Part shown: positions 1 through 9,726 of the stretch, in pieces
Layout of the letters: each line of letters starts with the position of its first letter
Numbering within the stretch: position 1 is the first letter of the stretch
Assembly: GCA_024760905.1 (NCBI GenBank)
Contig: CM045731.1
Span: forward strand, 26,127,501-26,191,500
Origin: Plotosus lineatus
Taxonomy: Eukaryota > Chordata > Actinopteri > Siluriformes > Plotosidae
DNA: 64,000 bases
Direction of reading: 5' to 3'
Translations under genes and position numbers: made by a program
The notes under the pieces: model-generated
The model's input: only the letters and a program-made list of their open reading frames with translations
What the model was told of the DNA's origin: nothing
Databases searched by the model: none

Positions 1-350
1 GCGGACAGTGATGGTCTAGTGGTATAAGGCGCCGGATCGCTGATCCAAAGGTTGGGGGTTCGAGTCCCACTCTCCACAAGGTTGTCACTGTCCTCCCAGT
101 GCAGCTAACTGGGTTATCAAAGGCCGGCCATGTCTCTCACTGTCTATGGTGTGAGGCATGTAAAAGAACCATTGCTGACTTTCGACAAGAGTAGGCTGCA
201 AAGCCGTCAGCGTGTTTCCGCCCTGCGATGGCCTGGCGAGCTGTCCAGGGTGTACTCTGCCCTCGCCCTGAGTTGGCTGGGATGGGCACCAGCCTCCCCG
301 TGACCCTAATTAGGATGAAGCGGTTACAGAAAATGAAATGAAATGAATTT
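1..350 (+). mobile_element. SINE type A (tRNA-like head, L2-like tail)
   Basis: A nearly full copy. The head carries a box A-like TGGTCTAGTGG and a box B-like GGTTCGAGTCC. It is followed by the shared body (containing CTCTCACTGTCTATGG) and a 3' part ending in a TAAGCGGTTACAGAAAATGA-type tail with short ATGAA repeats. This is the reference for the type A copies elsewhere in the window. It lies in a cfap206 intron. Confidence 0.85.
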
Positions 351-538
351 ACAAAATATAAAAATAAATTAACAGCGGGTAAAAAAGCAAGCACAGGACT
401 TGGACTCAGACAAGATGCTATCATGCCATGCTATGCTACACACCAGGGTATGAATAAACAGAATAAATCAGGAACTGAACAGTGAATACACACACACAAT
501 GCTCCACTATTAATAATGGTAGTAAAAACATCACTTAC

Positions 539-626
539 GTCTTGATATGTAATTCGTATCAAAGTGAACCTGCATTTCAATTGTGTCCAAAGCAGGATTC
601 TTCTCCAGCAATTTGTTTGCACAAAG
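539..626 (-). CDS. cfap206: cfap206 exon 3
   Basis: Codons 65-93 plus one base. The acceptor is ttggcttcag and the donor gtaagt. It encodes LCANKLL and LDTIEMQVHFDTNY, matching the LCVTRLL and LDTIKMQVYFDMNY blocks remembered for the human protein. Phase 1 out. Confidence 0.85.
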
Positions 627-1222
627 CTGAAGCCAATCAAACACAGTATATATATACATTATACATTCATGATACCCATGTTACATGCAATGATCACATA
701 TAACATGATGAGCTTTATCACATACTGGGACATGCTGTTAGAGGAAATTAATAAAAAAAACAAAAAACGGAGCGGTGTGATGAAGTTTCTTGTGTAATTG
801 TTTTCTACACTAAAAAAGTTACTTCCTGTTTTCAATTACATCACAGCAATTAAATATACTTGCTCCTTTCAGATAACGTAAAATCATAGTTTTGCCACCG
901 ACTGTTAGAAAGCACTGACACTGGAGACTCCTTCCATAAACCCTACACAACGGCGTCAAACATTCTCCTTCTGGTTTTCTTTACATGTATATGAGCCGTT
1001 ACTACAACAATCGAGAATGAGTGCATTCATACTGTAGATGTGTTATTTGTAGTTGTGCAACTTTAAAGAAAATGATTTATAACCTTCTGACGAATAAAAA
1101 TTCAGAAAAAAATCGAAGGTAATGATAAATACCTCGATCAGATTCTCCACATCCTGTTTGGTTAGTAACCGATCAATGTTAAAGATGTTTCTTGGGTCTA
1201 AAACAACAGCTTTTATCTAAGG

Positions 1223-1260
<38 letters not shown>

Positions 1261-4200
1261 TACATACATACAGAGAGACAAGGCAAAGGGAGATACAGAA
1301 AAAGAGAGGGTGAGAGAAATAACAACAGTATTCTTTATTAATTAAGTGTTTCCCTATCAGGAAAAATCAAGACGTGTGCCATTGACCTTTACTTTGTATT
1401 GACCTTTACTTTGTCCACCTTTGGTGGACTGTCTTCAAGTGGGTGGGTGGCATTATATTGGGTACCATATATGTGCACTGTGTAATTTCTGCAGGACCTA
1501 GAAAAGTTTGCGTAGATGTCTCTCTGGTGTGTGACATGATTGATTAAGGTATGATGACTTGGGTATATTTAGACAAATGCCAGAGGTGTCTGAATGGTCT
1601 GAATGGTAATTATACTTGAGAGAGTTCTTCTGATATCTGGCAACAATCTGAACAGCAAAGTGGGTGCAATGTGTAACTATCTGAAAAAAAAGAAAGGATG
1701 GCTGGGGGAATAATGCATTTACAGACTGAGCCCACAGAACCATCCGAGCCAGAGTTTATCCCGGTTCTTGTAGCGTTCAGCTCCCCCTGGATGGGATGTC
1801 CATCCATCTCAGTTTACCATCCGAGTACTCTTACAGGTACCTATTTATACTTCTGGGTCAACAGAGGCACACTTGTGTTTAGACCTTGCCCAGGGTCTTA
1901 ACATGGTAGGGAACTAATGGTGATTTGAACATGAGTCCAGCACCCTATCTGCTATGATAACAACCCTATATTTATTAATCGGACATATGGGGAACTTATC
2001 TAGAACCTACTTAGAAATTTGTGGACCTAAAAGAACATATATAAGAATAGCTTGAAAACACTGAGGATGCGGTCTGAGCAAGGAATGATTGTTCAGTTCA
2101 TTTTCTATAACCACTTAATACTAATTAGGATCACAGGGAGGCTGGCGCCCATCCCAGCCAACTCTGGGTGAGGGCAGAGTATACCCTGGACAGCTTGCCA
2201 GGCCATTGCAGGGCGGGAACACACTGACGGCTATGTAGCTACTCTTGTCTAAAGTCAGCAATGGTTCTTTTACATGAACCTCTCACCATAGACAGTGAGA
2301 GACATGGCCGGCCTTTGATAACCCAGTAAACTGCACTGGAGGGGGAGGGGAGACAGTGACAACCTTGTGGAGAGTGGGACTCGAACCCCCAACCTTAGGA
2401 TCCAACAGCAGCAATCCAACACCCTATACCACTAGGCCACCACTGCCCCAAGGAATGATTGTATGAATGCAAAACAATGCAGAACAAGAAGCCACAGCAA
2501 ACACATAGGTTCTGGGTATGTCTTGACTACGTCCTGACAACAACGAAAGAGGTTTTGCTAACTTGGGAGCTTGTAATTAACTTTGAAAGCAGTGAACTGT
2601 TAGAATAAAATTATTTCTATGATCCTTAAAATATTTTTGAGTTCGTAAAAAAACACCAATATTCTGTGGTGTTATTAAAGCTTATTAATAATGCAGCTGT
2701 GAGGGGGGCACAAACAAATGCCTGCCCTCACGCCGGTCCCAAGCCCGGAGAAATGCAGAGGGTTGCGACAGGAAGGGCATCCGGCATAAAACTTTTGCCA
2801 AAAATACAAAATGCAAACCATAAAGACAAATCTCATACCGGATCGGTCGAGGCCCGGGTTAACAACAACCGCCACCAGTGCTGTTAACCAACAGGGTGCT
2901 GGTGTAAATTGGACTACTGTTGGTCGAAGAAAGAAAGGTCGAAGAAGGAGAGGCGGGAGCGTGTCCGTAAGCAGAGAGAGAAGAGGAAAAGCATGAGTTT
3001 AGGACTGAGAGTAGGGACTTTGAATGTTGGAACTATGGCAGGAAAAGGTAGAAATCAGGCTGACATGATGCAGAGGAGGATGGTGGACACACTGTGTGTT
3101 CAGGAGACCAGCTGGAAAGGTAACAACAAGGCTAGAAGCTTAGGAGCGGAGTTTAAGCTGTTTTTTTTCATGGTGTGGATGGGAAGAGAAATGGAGTAGG
3201 AGTCATCTTGAAGGAGGGGTTTGTCAGGAATGTTCTAGAAGTGAAAAAAGTGTCAGACAGAGTGATGAGTCTCAGGTTAGAAATTGAAGGCATGATGTTC
3301 AATGTTGTTTGTGCTTATGCCCTACAGGCAGGATGCGAGCTAGAAGAGAAGGAGAGATTCTGGAGTGAGTTAGATGAAGTGATGCAGAGTACCACCAGAG
3401 GTGAAAGAGTGGTCATTGGGGCAGACTTCAACGGACATGTTGGTGCAGGCAACAGAGGGGATGAGGAAGTGATGGGCAGGTTTGGAATCCAGGACAGGAA
3501 CACAGAAGGACAGATGATAGATTTTGCAAAAAGGATGGAAATGGCTGTGGTGAATACTTTCTTCCAGAAGAGAGAGGAGCATAGGGTGACTTATAAAAGC
3601 GGAGGTAGGAGCACACAGGTAGACTACATCTTGTGTAGGCGATGTAATTTGAAGGAAGTCAGTGACTGCAAAGTAGTAGTGGGTGAGAGTGTTGCCAAAC
3701 AGCATAGGATGGTGGTGTGCAGGATGATGCTGATGGTAAGAAAGGTGAAGAAGGCAAAGGCAGAACAGAAGACAAAGTGGTGGAAGCTGAAAAAGGAAGA
3801 GTGTCGTGTTGTCTTCAATGAGGAGTTGAAACAGGCTTTGGGAGGTCAGAAAGTACTTCCAGATGACTGAACAACTACAGCTAATGTGATCAGGGAGACA
3901 TAGGAGAATACTTGGTGTGTCCTCTGGAAGGACAGTAGATAAGGAGACTTGGTAGTGGAATGAGGAAGTGCAGGAGTGTGTACAAAAGAAGCAGTTAGCC
4001 AAGAAGAAATGGGACATTGAGAGGACCAAAGAGAGTAAACAGGAGTACAGGGAGACACAGTGTAAGGTAGTGGTGTCAAAGGCCAAGCGTATGATGACTT
4101 GTATGCTAGGTCGGACAGAAAAGAGAGAGAAAATTATTTATACTGGTTGGCACAACAGAGAAATAAAGATGGGAAGGATGTGCAGCAAGTTAGAGTGATT

Positions 4201-6020
4201 AAGGACAGAGTGGGAAACGTGTTGACTGATGACACAAGTGTGCTGGGAAGATGGAAAGGGTACTTTGAAGAGCTGATGAATGAGGAAAATGAGAGAGAAA
4301 AAAACAGTAGAAGAGGTGACTGTTGAGCACCAGGAAGTAGCAAAGATTAGTAAGGGTGAAGTGAGGAGGGCATTGAAGAGGATGAAGAGAGGAAAGGCAG
4401 TTAGTCCTGATGACATACTGGTGGAGGTATGAAAGGGTCGAGAAGAGGTCGCAGTAGATTTTCTGACAAGAACATTCAACAAGGCCAAAGAGAGTGAGAG
4501 GATGCCGGAGGAATGGAGAAGTGTGTTTGTACCCATTTTTAAGAACAAGGGAGATGTGCAGAGTTGTAGCAACTACAGAGGGATAAAGCTGATGAGCCAT
4601 ACGATGAAGTTATGGGAAAGAATAGTGGAAGGTAGACTAAGGGCAGAGGTCAGCATTTGTGAACAACAGTTTGGTTTCATGTCAAGAAAGAGCATGCAGT
4701 GTTTGCTTTGAGGCTGTTAATAGAGAAGTACAGAGAAGGTCACAGGGAGCTGTGTTGTGCCTTTGTGGATCTGGAGAAAGTATATGACAGAGTGCCAAGA
4801 GAGGAACTGTAGTATTGCATGAGGAAGTCTGGAGTGGCAGAGAAGTATGTTAGAGTGGTGCAGGACATTTATGAAAGATGTAAGACAGTGGTGAGGTGTG
4901 CTGTCGGTGTGACAGAAGAGTTCAAGGTGGAGGTGGGACTGCATCAAGGGTCAGCTCTGAGCCCCTTTTTGTTTGCTATGGTGATGCACAGGCTGACAGA
5001 CGAGGTTAGACAAGAATCTCCATGGACTATGATGTTTGCAGACGACATTGTGATCTGTAGTGAGAGCAGAGAACAAGTGCAGGAAAATCTAGAGAGGTTG
5101 AGGTATGCCCTGGAAAGGAGGAAAATCTAGAGAGGTGGAGGCATGACCTGGAAAGGAGAGGAATGAAGGTTAGCCTCAGTAAAACAGAATACATGTGTGT
5201 GAACGACAAGGACCCAAGAGTAACAGTGAGGTTACAGGGAGCAGAGATAGAGGTGGAGGATTTCAAGTACTTAGGCTCAACAATCCAAAGCAATCGAGAG
5301 TGTGGAAAAGAGGTGAAGAAGTGTGTGCAGGCAAGTTGGAATGGTTGGAGAAAAGTATCCGGTGTGATGTGTGATAGGAAGGAAAATTGTACAAGACGGT
5401 GATGAGGCCAGCGATGTTGTATGGTTTAGAAACAGTGGCCCTAGGGAAAAGACAGGAGGCAGAGCTGGAGGTAGCAGAGATGAAAATGTTGAGGTTCTCT
5501 TTGGGAGCAACGAGGATGGATAGGATCAGGAATGAGGACGTCAGAAGGACAGCCCATGTAAGATGTTTGGAGACAAAGTCAGAGAGGCTGCAAATGAATG
5601 CCTGGTAGTTCCAACCTCAGCATCCTACTACCAATATACTCACTATCCCTCGTAGGATGCTGAGGTTGGAACTACCAGGCAGAAGGTCTAGAGGAAGACC
5701 AAAGAGAAGATTTATGGATGTGGTGAAGGAGGACATGAAGGTAGTTGGAGTAAGAGAAGAAGATAGAGAGGATAGGGTGAGATGGAGGCGGATGGTTTGC
5801 TGTGGTGATCCCTGAAGGGAACAGCCGAAAGGAAAAGAAGAAGAAAAGAAGAAGATTAAAGCTTACTTTATAAGTTATACAATTAGAACAAAATTGAGGA
5901 ATTCAGACTCACCATGAAGGCTGTGAGGGATTCAGACACGGTCTGGCCTTGCCGTGAACATCTCTGTATGATTTCACGGATTATATTTTGAATCACATTC
6001 TCAGCGTGGAGTCGAGACAT
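539..6020 (-). CDS. cfap206: cfap206, 5' part (exons 1-3), cilia and flagella associated protein 206
   Basis: This is the 5' part of a ciliary gene, read right to left: exon 1 at 5913-6020, exon 2 at 1133-1216, exon 3 at 539-626, 93 complete codons plus one base. CFAP206 is an axonemal protein of motile cilia linked to the radial spoke/dynein region (family knowledge). The joined product follows the remembered human N-terminus closely: the IIREI and AFM motifs of exon 1, KAVVLDP and LTKQDVE of exon 2, LDTIEMQV of exon 3. All introns have GT/AG ends, and phases are 0 then 0 then 1. The ATG at 6020 opens the first conserved block directly. Exon 4 and the rest must lie left of base 1. A full-length RTE LINE and two SINE copies fill intron 1. 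An RFX X-box lies about 125 bases upstream of the start, as expected for a cilium gene. The exons are too short to appear as long open frames. Confidence 0.9.
627..1132. other. cfap206 intron 2, no feature recognised
   Basis: AT-rich intron sequence between exons 3 and 2. I see no gene, tRNA-like head or clear transposon end in it. Bases 351-538 left of exon 3 are likewise empty apart from a short CA run. Confidence 0.5.
1133..1216 (-). CDS. cfap206: cfap206 exon 2
   Basis: Codons 37-64. The acceptor is ccttag before ATAAAAGCT and the donor is gtattt. It encodes KAVVLDPRN, then a LLTKQDVE segment, collinear with human CFAP206. A CAGA microsatellite begins just upstream of the acceptor. Confidence 0.9.
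1229..1262 (+). repeat. (CAGA)n microsatellite
   Basis: Uninterrupted CAGA repeats followed by a few CATA units, directly upstream of cfap206 exon 2 on the coding strand. Confidence 0.9.
1735..1950 (-). mobile_element. SINE type D, old diverged copy
   Basis: Shares with the better copies at 7286-7581 and 22305-22607 the segments around TTCAGCTCCCCCTGGATGGG, GGTACCTATTTATACT and GAGACCTTGCCCAGGGTCTT, but is heavily mutated. Its tRNA-like head would lie at the right end. Confidence 0.6.
2093..2449 (-). mobile_element. SINE type A with 13-bp target duplication
   Basis: A complete minus-strand copy flanked by the direct repeat AAGGAATGATTGT at 2080-2092 and 2450-2462. This fixes both element ends and proves retroposition. 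The head at the right end contains box B as GGACTCGAACCC on the plus strand. It lies in cfap206 intron 1. Confidence 0.92.
2685..5854 (+). mobile_element. Full-length RTE-like LINE (APE endonuclease plus reverse transcriptase), inactivated
   Basis: A 3.17-kb non-LTR element bounded by the 11-bp target duplication ATTAAAGCTTA (2674-2684 and 5855-5865). The length and single APE-RT polyprotein layout fit the RTE clade (my assignment, not searched). The endonuclease part shows GTLNVGTM, CVQET, GADFNGHVG and TQVDYIL motifs (about 3010-3640). The RT part shows NYRGIKL, FVDLEK, LHQGSALSPFLFA and the catalytic FADD box at 5035-5046. The 3' end has the (GAA)n-type tail after CCGAAAGG. Stops and frameshifts (for example near a T8 run at 3160 and a stop after 3870) and a fold-back at 5601-5679 show it is dead. 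It sits in cfap206 intron 1, antisense to the gene. Confidence 0.92.
5601..5679. repeat. 28-bp perfect inverted repeat (fold-back) inside the RTE LINE
   Basis: Arms 5601-5628 and 5652-5679 are exact reverse complements with a 23-bp loop. The right arm is in normal LINE order. The left arm and loop are the inverted form of sequence that belongs just upstream of the right arm in other RTE copies (compare 30600-30650). Confidence 0.9.
5913..6020 (-). CDS. cfap206: cfap206 exon 1 (start codon)
   Basis: Codons 1-36, start ATG at 6020-6018, ending AFM before a consensus gtgagt donor. Phase 0 out. The spacing of the IIREI and VSESL..AFM motifs equals that of human CFAP206. Confidence 0.9.
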
Positions 6021-6143
6021 GATTATACAGATGTGTCAGGAATATAGACTTCTGGATAAGATAAATATTCTCACATATATAAACTTATTCTATATACTGT
6101 AGATTGAAACGCGGCACTGTTCGGCTCAGAGCGCGTCACAACC

Positions 6144-6157
6144 GTTGCCATGGCGAC
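6144..6157 (-). promoter_or_regulatory. RFX X-box in the cfap206 promoter
   Basis: On the minus strand this reads GTCGCCATGGCAAC, a near-perfect imperfect palindrome of the RFX X-box type (GTNRCC, short spacer, RGYAAC). It lies 124 bases upstream of the cfap206 ATG. RFX factors drive many ciliary genes (established), so motif and gene function agree. A TTATATAA sequence lies a little further upstream at 6176-6183 and may or may not be a core promoter element. Confidence 0.75.
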
Positions 6158-6183
6158 GTCGAAACAGACGCCTCATTATATAA

Positions 6184-6826
6184 GCGCCGAATAACACTTG
6201 GAGACCAGACAACACAGAAACAAACAGTGCAGGCTGCTCTCAGTGGCCGAGGTTCTGCCACTGTGTCACATGACATATGTATACTGTGACGAGTCACTGA
6301 AAGAGCGCAAAATAAACAATTGCAAATGAAAAAATTGACAAAGGAATGATGAATGGAGAAATCGTGAGATTCAGAATGTTTCCAGCCCTGGACACACAGC
6401 ATTACACATGTGCCATAATCTAATAATCTAATAATGATATAATTACATTCTTCATTTTAAACAACCTCAAAAGCCTGTTTTGAGCACTGAATACATGTTG
6501 TATGGTATGGAAAAACGTTGGAATATGTGTTGCGAGATGTAGATAAAATAGATAAAAAAAAACTTCCCTATTAAGTAATTAATTTTAACCTGCAAATTAA
6601 TGTGAGTTAGTTTTCGGTTGCAGTCTCGAATATCCCTTTAAATCAAACTTCCTTCACCCGTAAAGTCACTGCTGTTCCTCACGATCCTTTATTTTCCCTT
6701 CAAATACTTTATGTTCCCTTAAATTAGTTTATTCTCTCATCAAAAATATGGGAGATTTACATTAATATTTTAATGTAAAATCAATATTACTACTCAAAAA
6801 AAGTATTAAGGAAACTAACATGTTGA
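6184..6826. other. cfap206 upstream region, no gene seen
   Basis: About 640 bases between the cfap206 promoter and the GAAA tract. AT-rich; I see no exon, transposon end or tRNA-like head. Confidence 0.5.
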
Positions 6827-7126
6827 AAGAAAGAAAGAAAGAAAGAAAGGAAGGAAGAAAGAAAGAAAGAAAGAAAGAAAGAGAGAAAGAAAGAAAGAAA
6901 GAAAGAAAAAGAAAGAATGAAAGAAAAAACAAAGAAAAAGAAAGAAAAAAAGAAGAAAGAAAGAAAGAAAGAAAGAAAAAGAAATAAAAGAAAGAAAGAA
7001 TGAAAGAAAAAGAAAAAGAAAGAAAGAAAGAAAAAATAAAGTAAAAGAGAAAGAAAGACAGAAAAAGAAAAAGAAAGAAGGAAAGAAAAAGAAAGAAGAA
7101 AGAAAGAAAGAAAGAAAGAAAAACAA
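6827..7126 (+). repeat. Long polypurine (GAAA)n tract
   Basis: About 300 bases of almost pure A and G on the plus strand, mostly GAAA units with AAAAAG and GGAA variants and only a handful of T or C. Open frames on it (runs of Ser, Phe and Leu on the minus strand) are artefacts of composition. Confidence 0.95.
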
Positions 7127-7285
7127 ACAAAGACAGGCATTTTTGTTATTTTATGAACCCCTCCCCCCCTTAATAGAGTTGAAGGGCTGAAGCAGAAAGA
7201 TGAGGAACCCAGCACTCCGATTAAAACCCCGAGCGATCCTTTCTACGGCCGCTGGGTGGCGATAAATATTCATTCATTCATTAAG

Positions 7286-7581
7286 TCTGTTGGGTTTTAA
7301 CACCCGAGCCTTGTGGCTCATCAGGCCGGTGCTTATCCCCGGTTTCCGTAGCGTGAAGCGACCAGGAGTTCAACTCCCCCTGGATGGGACACTAGTCCAT
7401 CACAAGTTACCTTCCCAGCATATTTTTACTGGTACCCATTTATACTGCTGGGTGAACAGAGGTACACTTGTGGTTGAGACCTTGCCCAGGGGTCTTAGCA
7501 CAGTGAGGGTCTCGGTGGGATTCGAACTCACAACCTCCCGATCATGAGCACAGCACCCTAACCACTACGCCACTGGCCCCA
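7286..7581 (-). mobile_element. SINE type D with 11-bp target duplication
   Basis: Flanked by CATTCATTAAG at 7275-7285 and 7582-7592. The tRNA-like head is at the right end: read on the minus strand it begins GGGGCCAGTGGCGTAGTGG and has box B GAGTTCGAATCC. The left end, AAGTCTGTTGGGTTTTAACA, is the 3' end of the element. Confidence 0.88.
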
Positions 7582-7592
7582 CATTCATTAAG

Positions 7593-7900
7593 TCATTCCA
7601 TTCATTTGCCGATCGGCTTAATCCTCTTAAAGTCGCAGGGAGGAGGATGGATCTCCTTTTTCAGCCGACTCTGGGTGAAGGTGGGGTAGGTACACCCTGA
7701 ACACCTCAGTGCCAACACACACAACCATTCACACATATACTCACATCTAAAGGCAATTCAGAACAGCCAGCGGCGTAACGTAAATGTTTGGCCTGTGGGA
7801 GGAAACTGAAGAACACAGAGGAAACCCACACAAGCACGGGAAGATTACGCAAACTCCACAGACTCGCCCGAGCCCGGAACCTCTCTACCCATTACCACCA
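7593..7900 (-). mobile_element. SINE type C, truncated
   Basis: Starts with the L2-like tail in reverse (ATTCATTTGCCGATCGGCTTAATCC) and continues into the TGGGAGGAAACTG and CAAACTCCACA body of the GGCACGGTGG family. The tRNA-like head is missing or decayed. Confidence 0.7.
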
Positions 7901-8308
7901 CCATGATTCCTCCCCCATCTGAACCAGAGTCAAACAAATCAACACCTCCAAATGACACACTTTCAACTGTATACTGTTTATTTCATGTTCAAAATATATA
8001 AGATTAAAAATACTTCATCATTTAATTATAAATTATAAATAAGTAAATAGTAGTTCCAAAGGGGAAAATACATAAATATATACATCAATCCTTCTTGTGG
8101 TTAAAAACATTCCCTTCAACAATCCAGCAATTTATGAAATTTTCACATTTAAGAAGATGATTTAAGAAATTAAATATAAATAAAATGCTGTCGTAATAAT
8201 CAGATAAATTCACTTCATTGATACGTTCATACCTGAGAGCAAATAAATATGCAAATAACTTTAATTCTTCATGTAATAAATGTGTTTTATTTTATATATC
8301 TTGTTATA
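7901..8308. other. Spacer between cfap206 and il20ra, no gene seen
   Basis: AT-rich unique-looking sequence. No coding or RNA feature recognised. The same holds for 8640-9170 apart from a short TA run at 8686-8701. Confidence 0.45.
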
Positions 8309-8322
8309 TATTCATTTTTATT

Positions 8323-8622
8323 CATTCATTTTCTGAACTGCTTAATCCTAATTAGGGTCGTGGGGAGGCTGGGGCCCATCTCAACCGACACTGGGCGATT
8401 GAACTCTGTACACCTTGGACAGCTCACCAGGCCATCGCAGGGCAGATATACGCTGATGGTTCTTTTACAGCCTCTCACCATAGACAGTGGGAGACATGGG
8501 CTTTGATATCCCAGTTCGCTGCACTGGGGGGGACAGCAGTGACAACTCGTTGATAATGGGGTTTGAACCCACGACCTTAGGATCAGTGATCCAGCACCCC
8601 ACCACTGGATTACTGCTGCTCC
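8323..8622 (-). mobile_element. SINE type A with 14-bp target duplication
   Basis: Flanked by TATTCATTTTTATT at 8309-8322 and 8623-8636. The L2-like tail is at the left and the decayed tRNA-like head at the right (box B region as GGTTTGAACCC). Confidence 0.85.
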
Positions 8623-9185
8623 TATTCATTTTTATTTATTTTTGTATTTTATAACCAGCAAGAAAGCTGGGTGGTGGTGTGTGTATATATATATATATAT
8701 AAAATTAATCTGGATTTCTGAATTTGTTGAGAACAGATAATCAGTGGGGGGGACACCGATGTCCAGCACAGTCATGCCTTTCTCTGTGACAGCCCCACAG
8801 AGTGTATTTCATTCAGTTTGTATATAACTAACCTTTTCTGACTCATATAGTGTGTTGTCATCACCAGATGTGTATGTGTCATGTGAGACACACTGGTAGG
8901 ACATTGTGTCAGTGAGACCTCTCTCATCCCTGTCTCCATCTCTCTCTCTTCAATTGTCTTTCTCTTCCTCTCGCTGTCCCGGTCGCTCACTGTCTACCTT
9001 GCTCTCTATGTCGATCTGTCCATGACTACATTATTCTTTTTTTCACTGACATTTTGTCTCTCTGTCTCGCTGTGTCTGTCTCTTGTATTTTTCTCTGTCT
9101 CCATGTTTTTAAAGGAAGAAACAAAAAACATGAACATCTTATCATCGCGTTTCCATTAAAAACACATTTTATATTTTATGCACCA

Positions 9186-9540
9186 GGGGCAGTGGTAGTC
9201 TAGTGGTATAGGGCGCTGGATCGCTGATCCAAAGGTTGGGGTTTCGAGTCCCACTCTCCACAGGATTGTCACTGTCCCCCCCAGTGCGGCTAACTGGGTT
9301 ATCAAAGGTGGGCCATGTCTCTCACTGTCTATGGTGAGAGGCATGTAAAAGAACCATTGCTGACTTTCGTAAAGAGTAGCTGCAAAGTCATCAGCGTGTT
9401 TCTGTCCCTTGCTAAAAAGGGTTGTGACAGGAAGGGCATCCGACGTAAAAACCTCTGCCAAATCAATCGTGCGAATCAGATGATTCGCTGTGGCGACTCC
9501 CGAGTAAAAGGGAAAAAGCCGAAAGGAAGACAGACAGACG
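9186..9540 (+). mobile_element. SINE type B (same head as type A, RTE-derived tail)
   Basis: The head and body match type A through GTCATCAGCGTGTTTCTG. The sequence then switches to GGTTGTGACAGGAAGGGCAT, GATGATTCGCTGTGGCGAC and AGCCGAAAGGAAGACAG, which match the 5' and 3' ends of the RTE LINE in this window. It is flanked by an imperfect 14-bp duplication ending ATGCACCA (9172-9185 and 9541-9554). It lies just downstream of the il20ra stop, possibly inside the 3' UTR. Confidence 0.9.
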
Positions 9541-9726
9541 TATTTGATGCACCAAAATATCTACACACCGAAAATAATCAGATTCCATGCATCCTAAACC
9601 AATGATGAAACCTGATGTCCATCACGAGGATCTTCATGTGTAAGAACAGTGCTTGGAGCCGCACTGAAAATCCAATGATAAACAATGCCGGATTTTTGTT
9701 TACCAAAGTTCAGAAGTTCATGGAAT

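Noticed and set aside
870..1010. Possible relation to the 38067-38363 frame (shared GAAGGAGT and GCAAAACNATGATTTT words)
   Set aside because: Only short scattered matches; not enough to claim a common repeat.
3370..4086. 238-codon frame on the minus strand
   Set aside because: Antisense shadow of the RTE endonuclease region; the same applies to 35844-36512 and 29946-30707.
6762..7215. Several open frames of 100-140 codons on the minus strand
   Set aside because: They are translations of the GAAA tract (Ser/Phe/Leu runs).
9200..9270. tRNA gene at the head of type A or B repeats
   Set aside because: Present in many copies attached to SINE bodies with target duplications; no closable cloverleaf seen.
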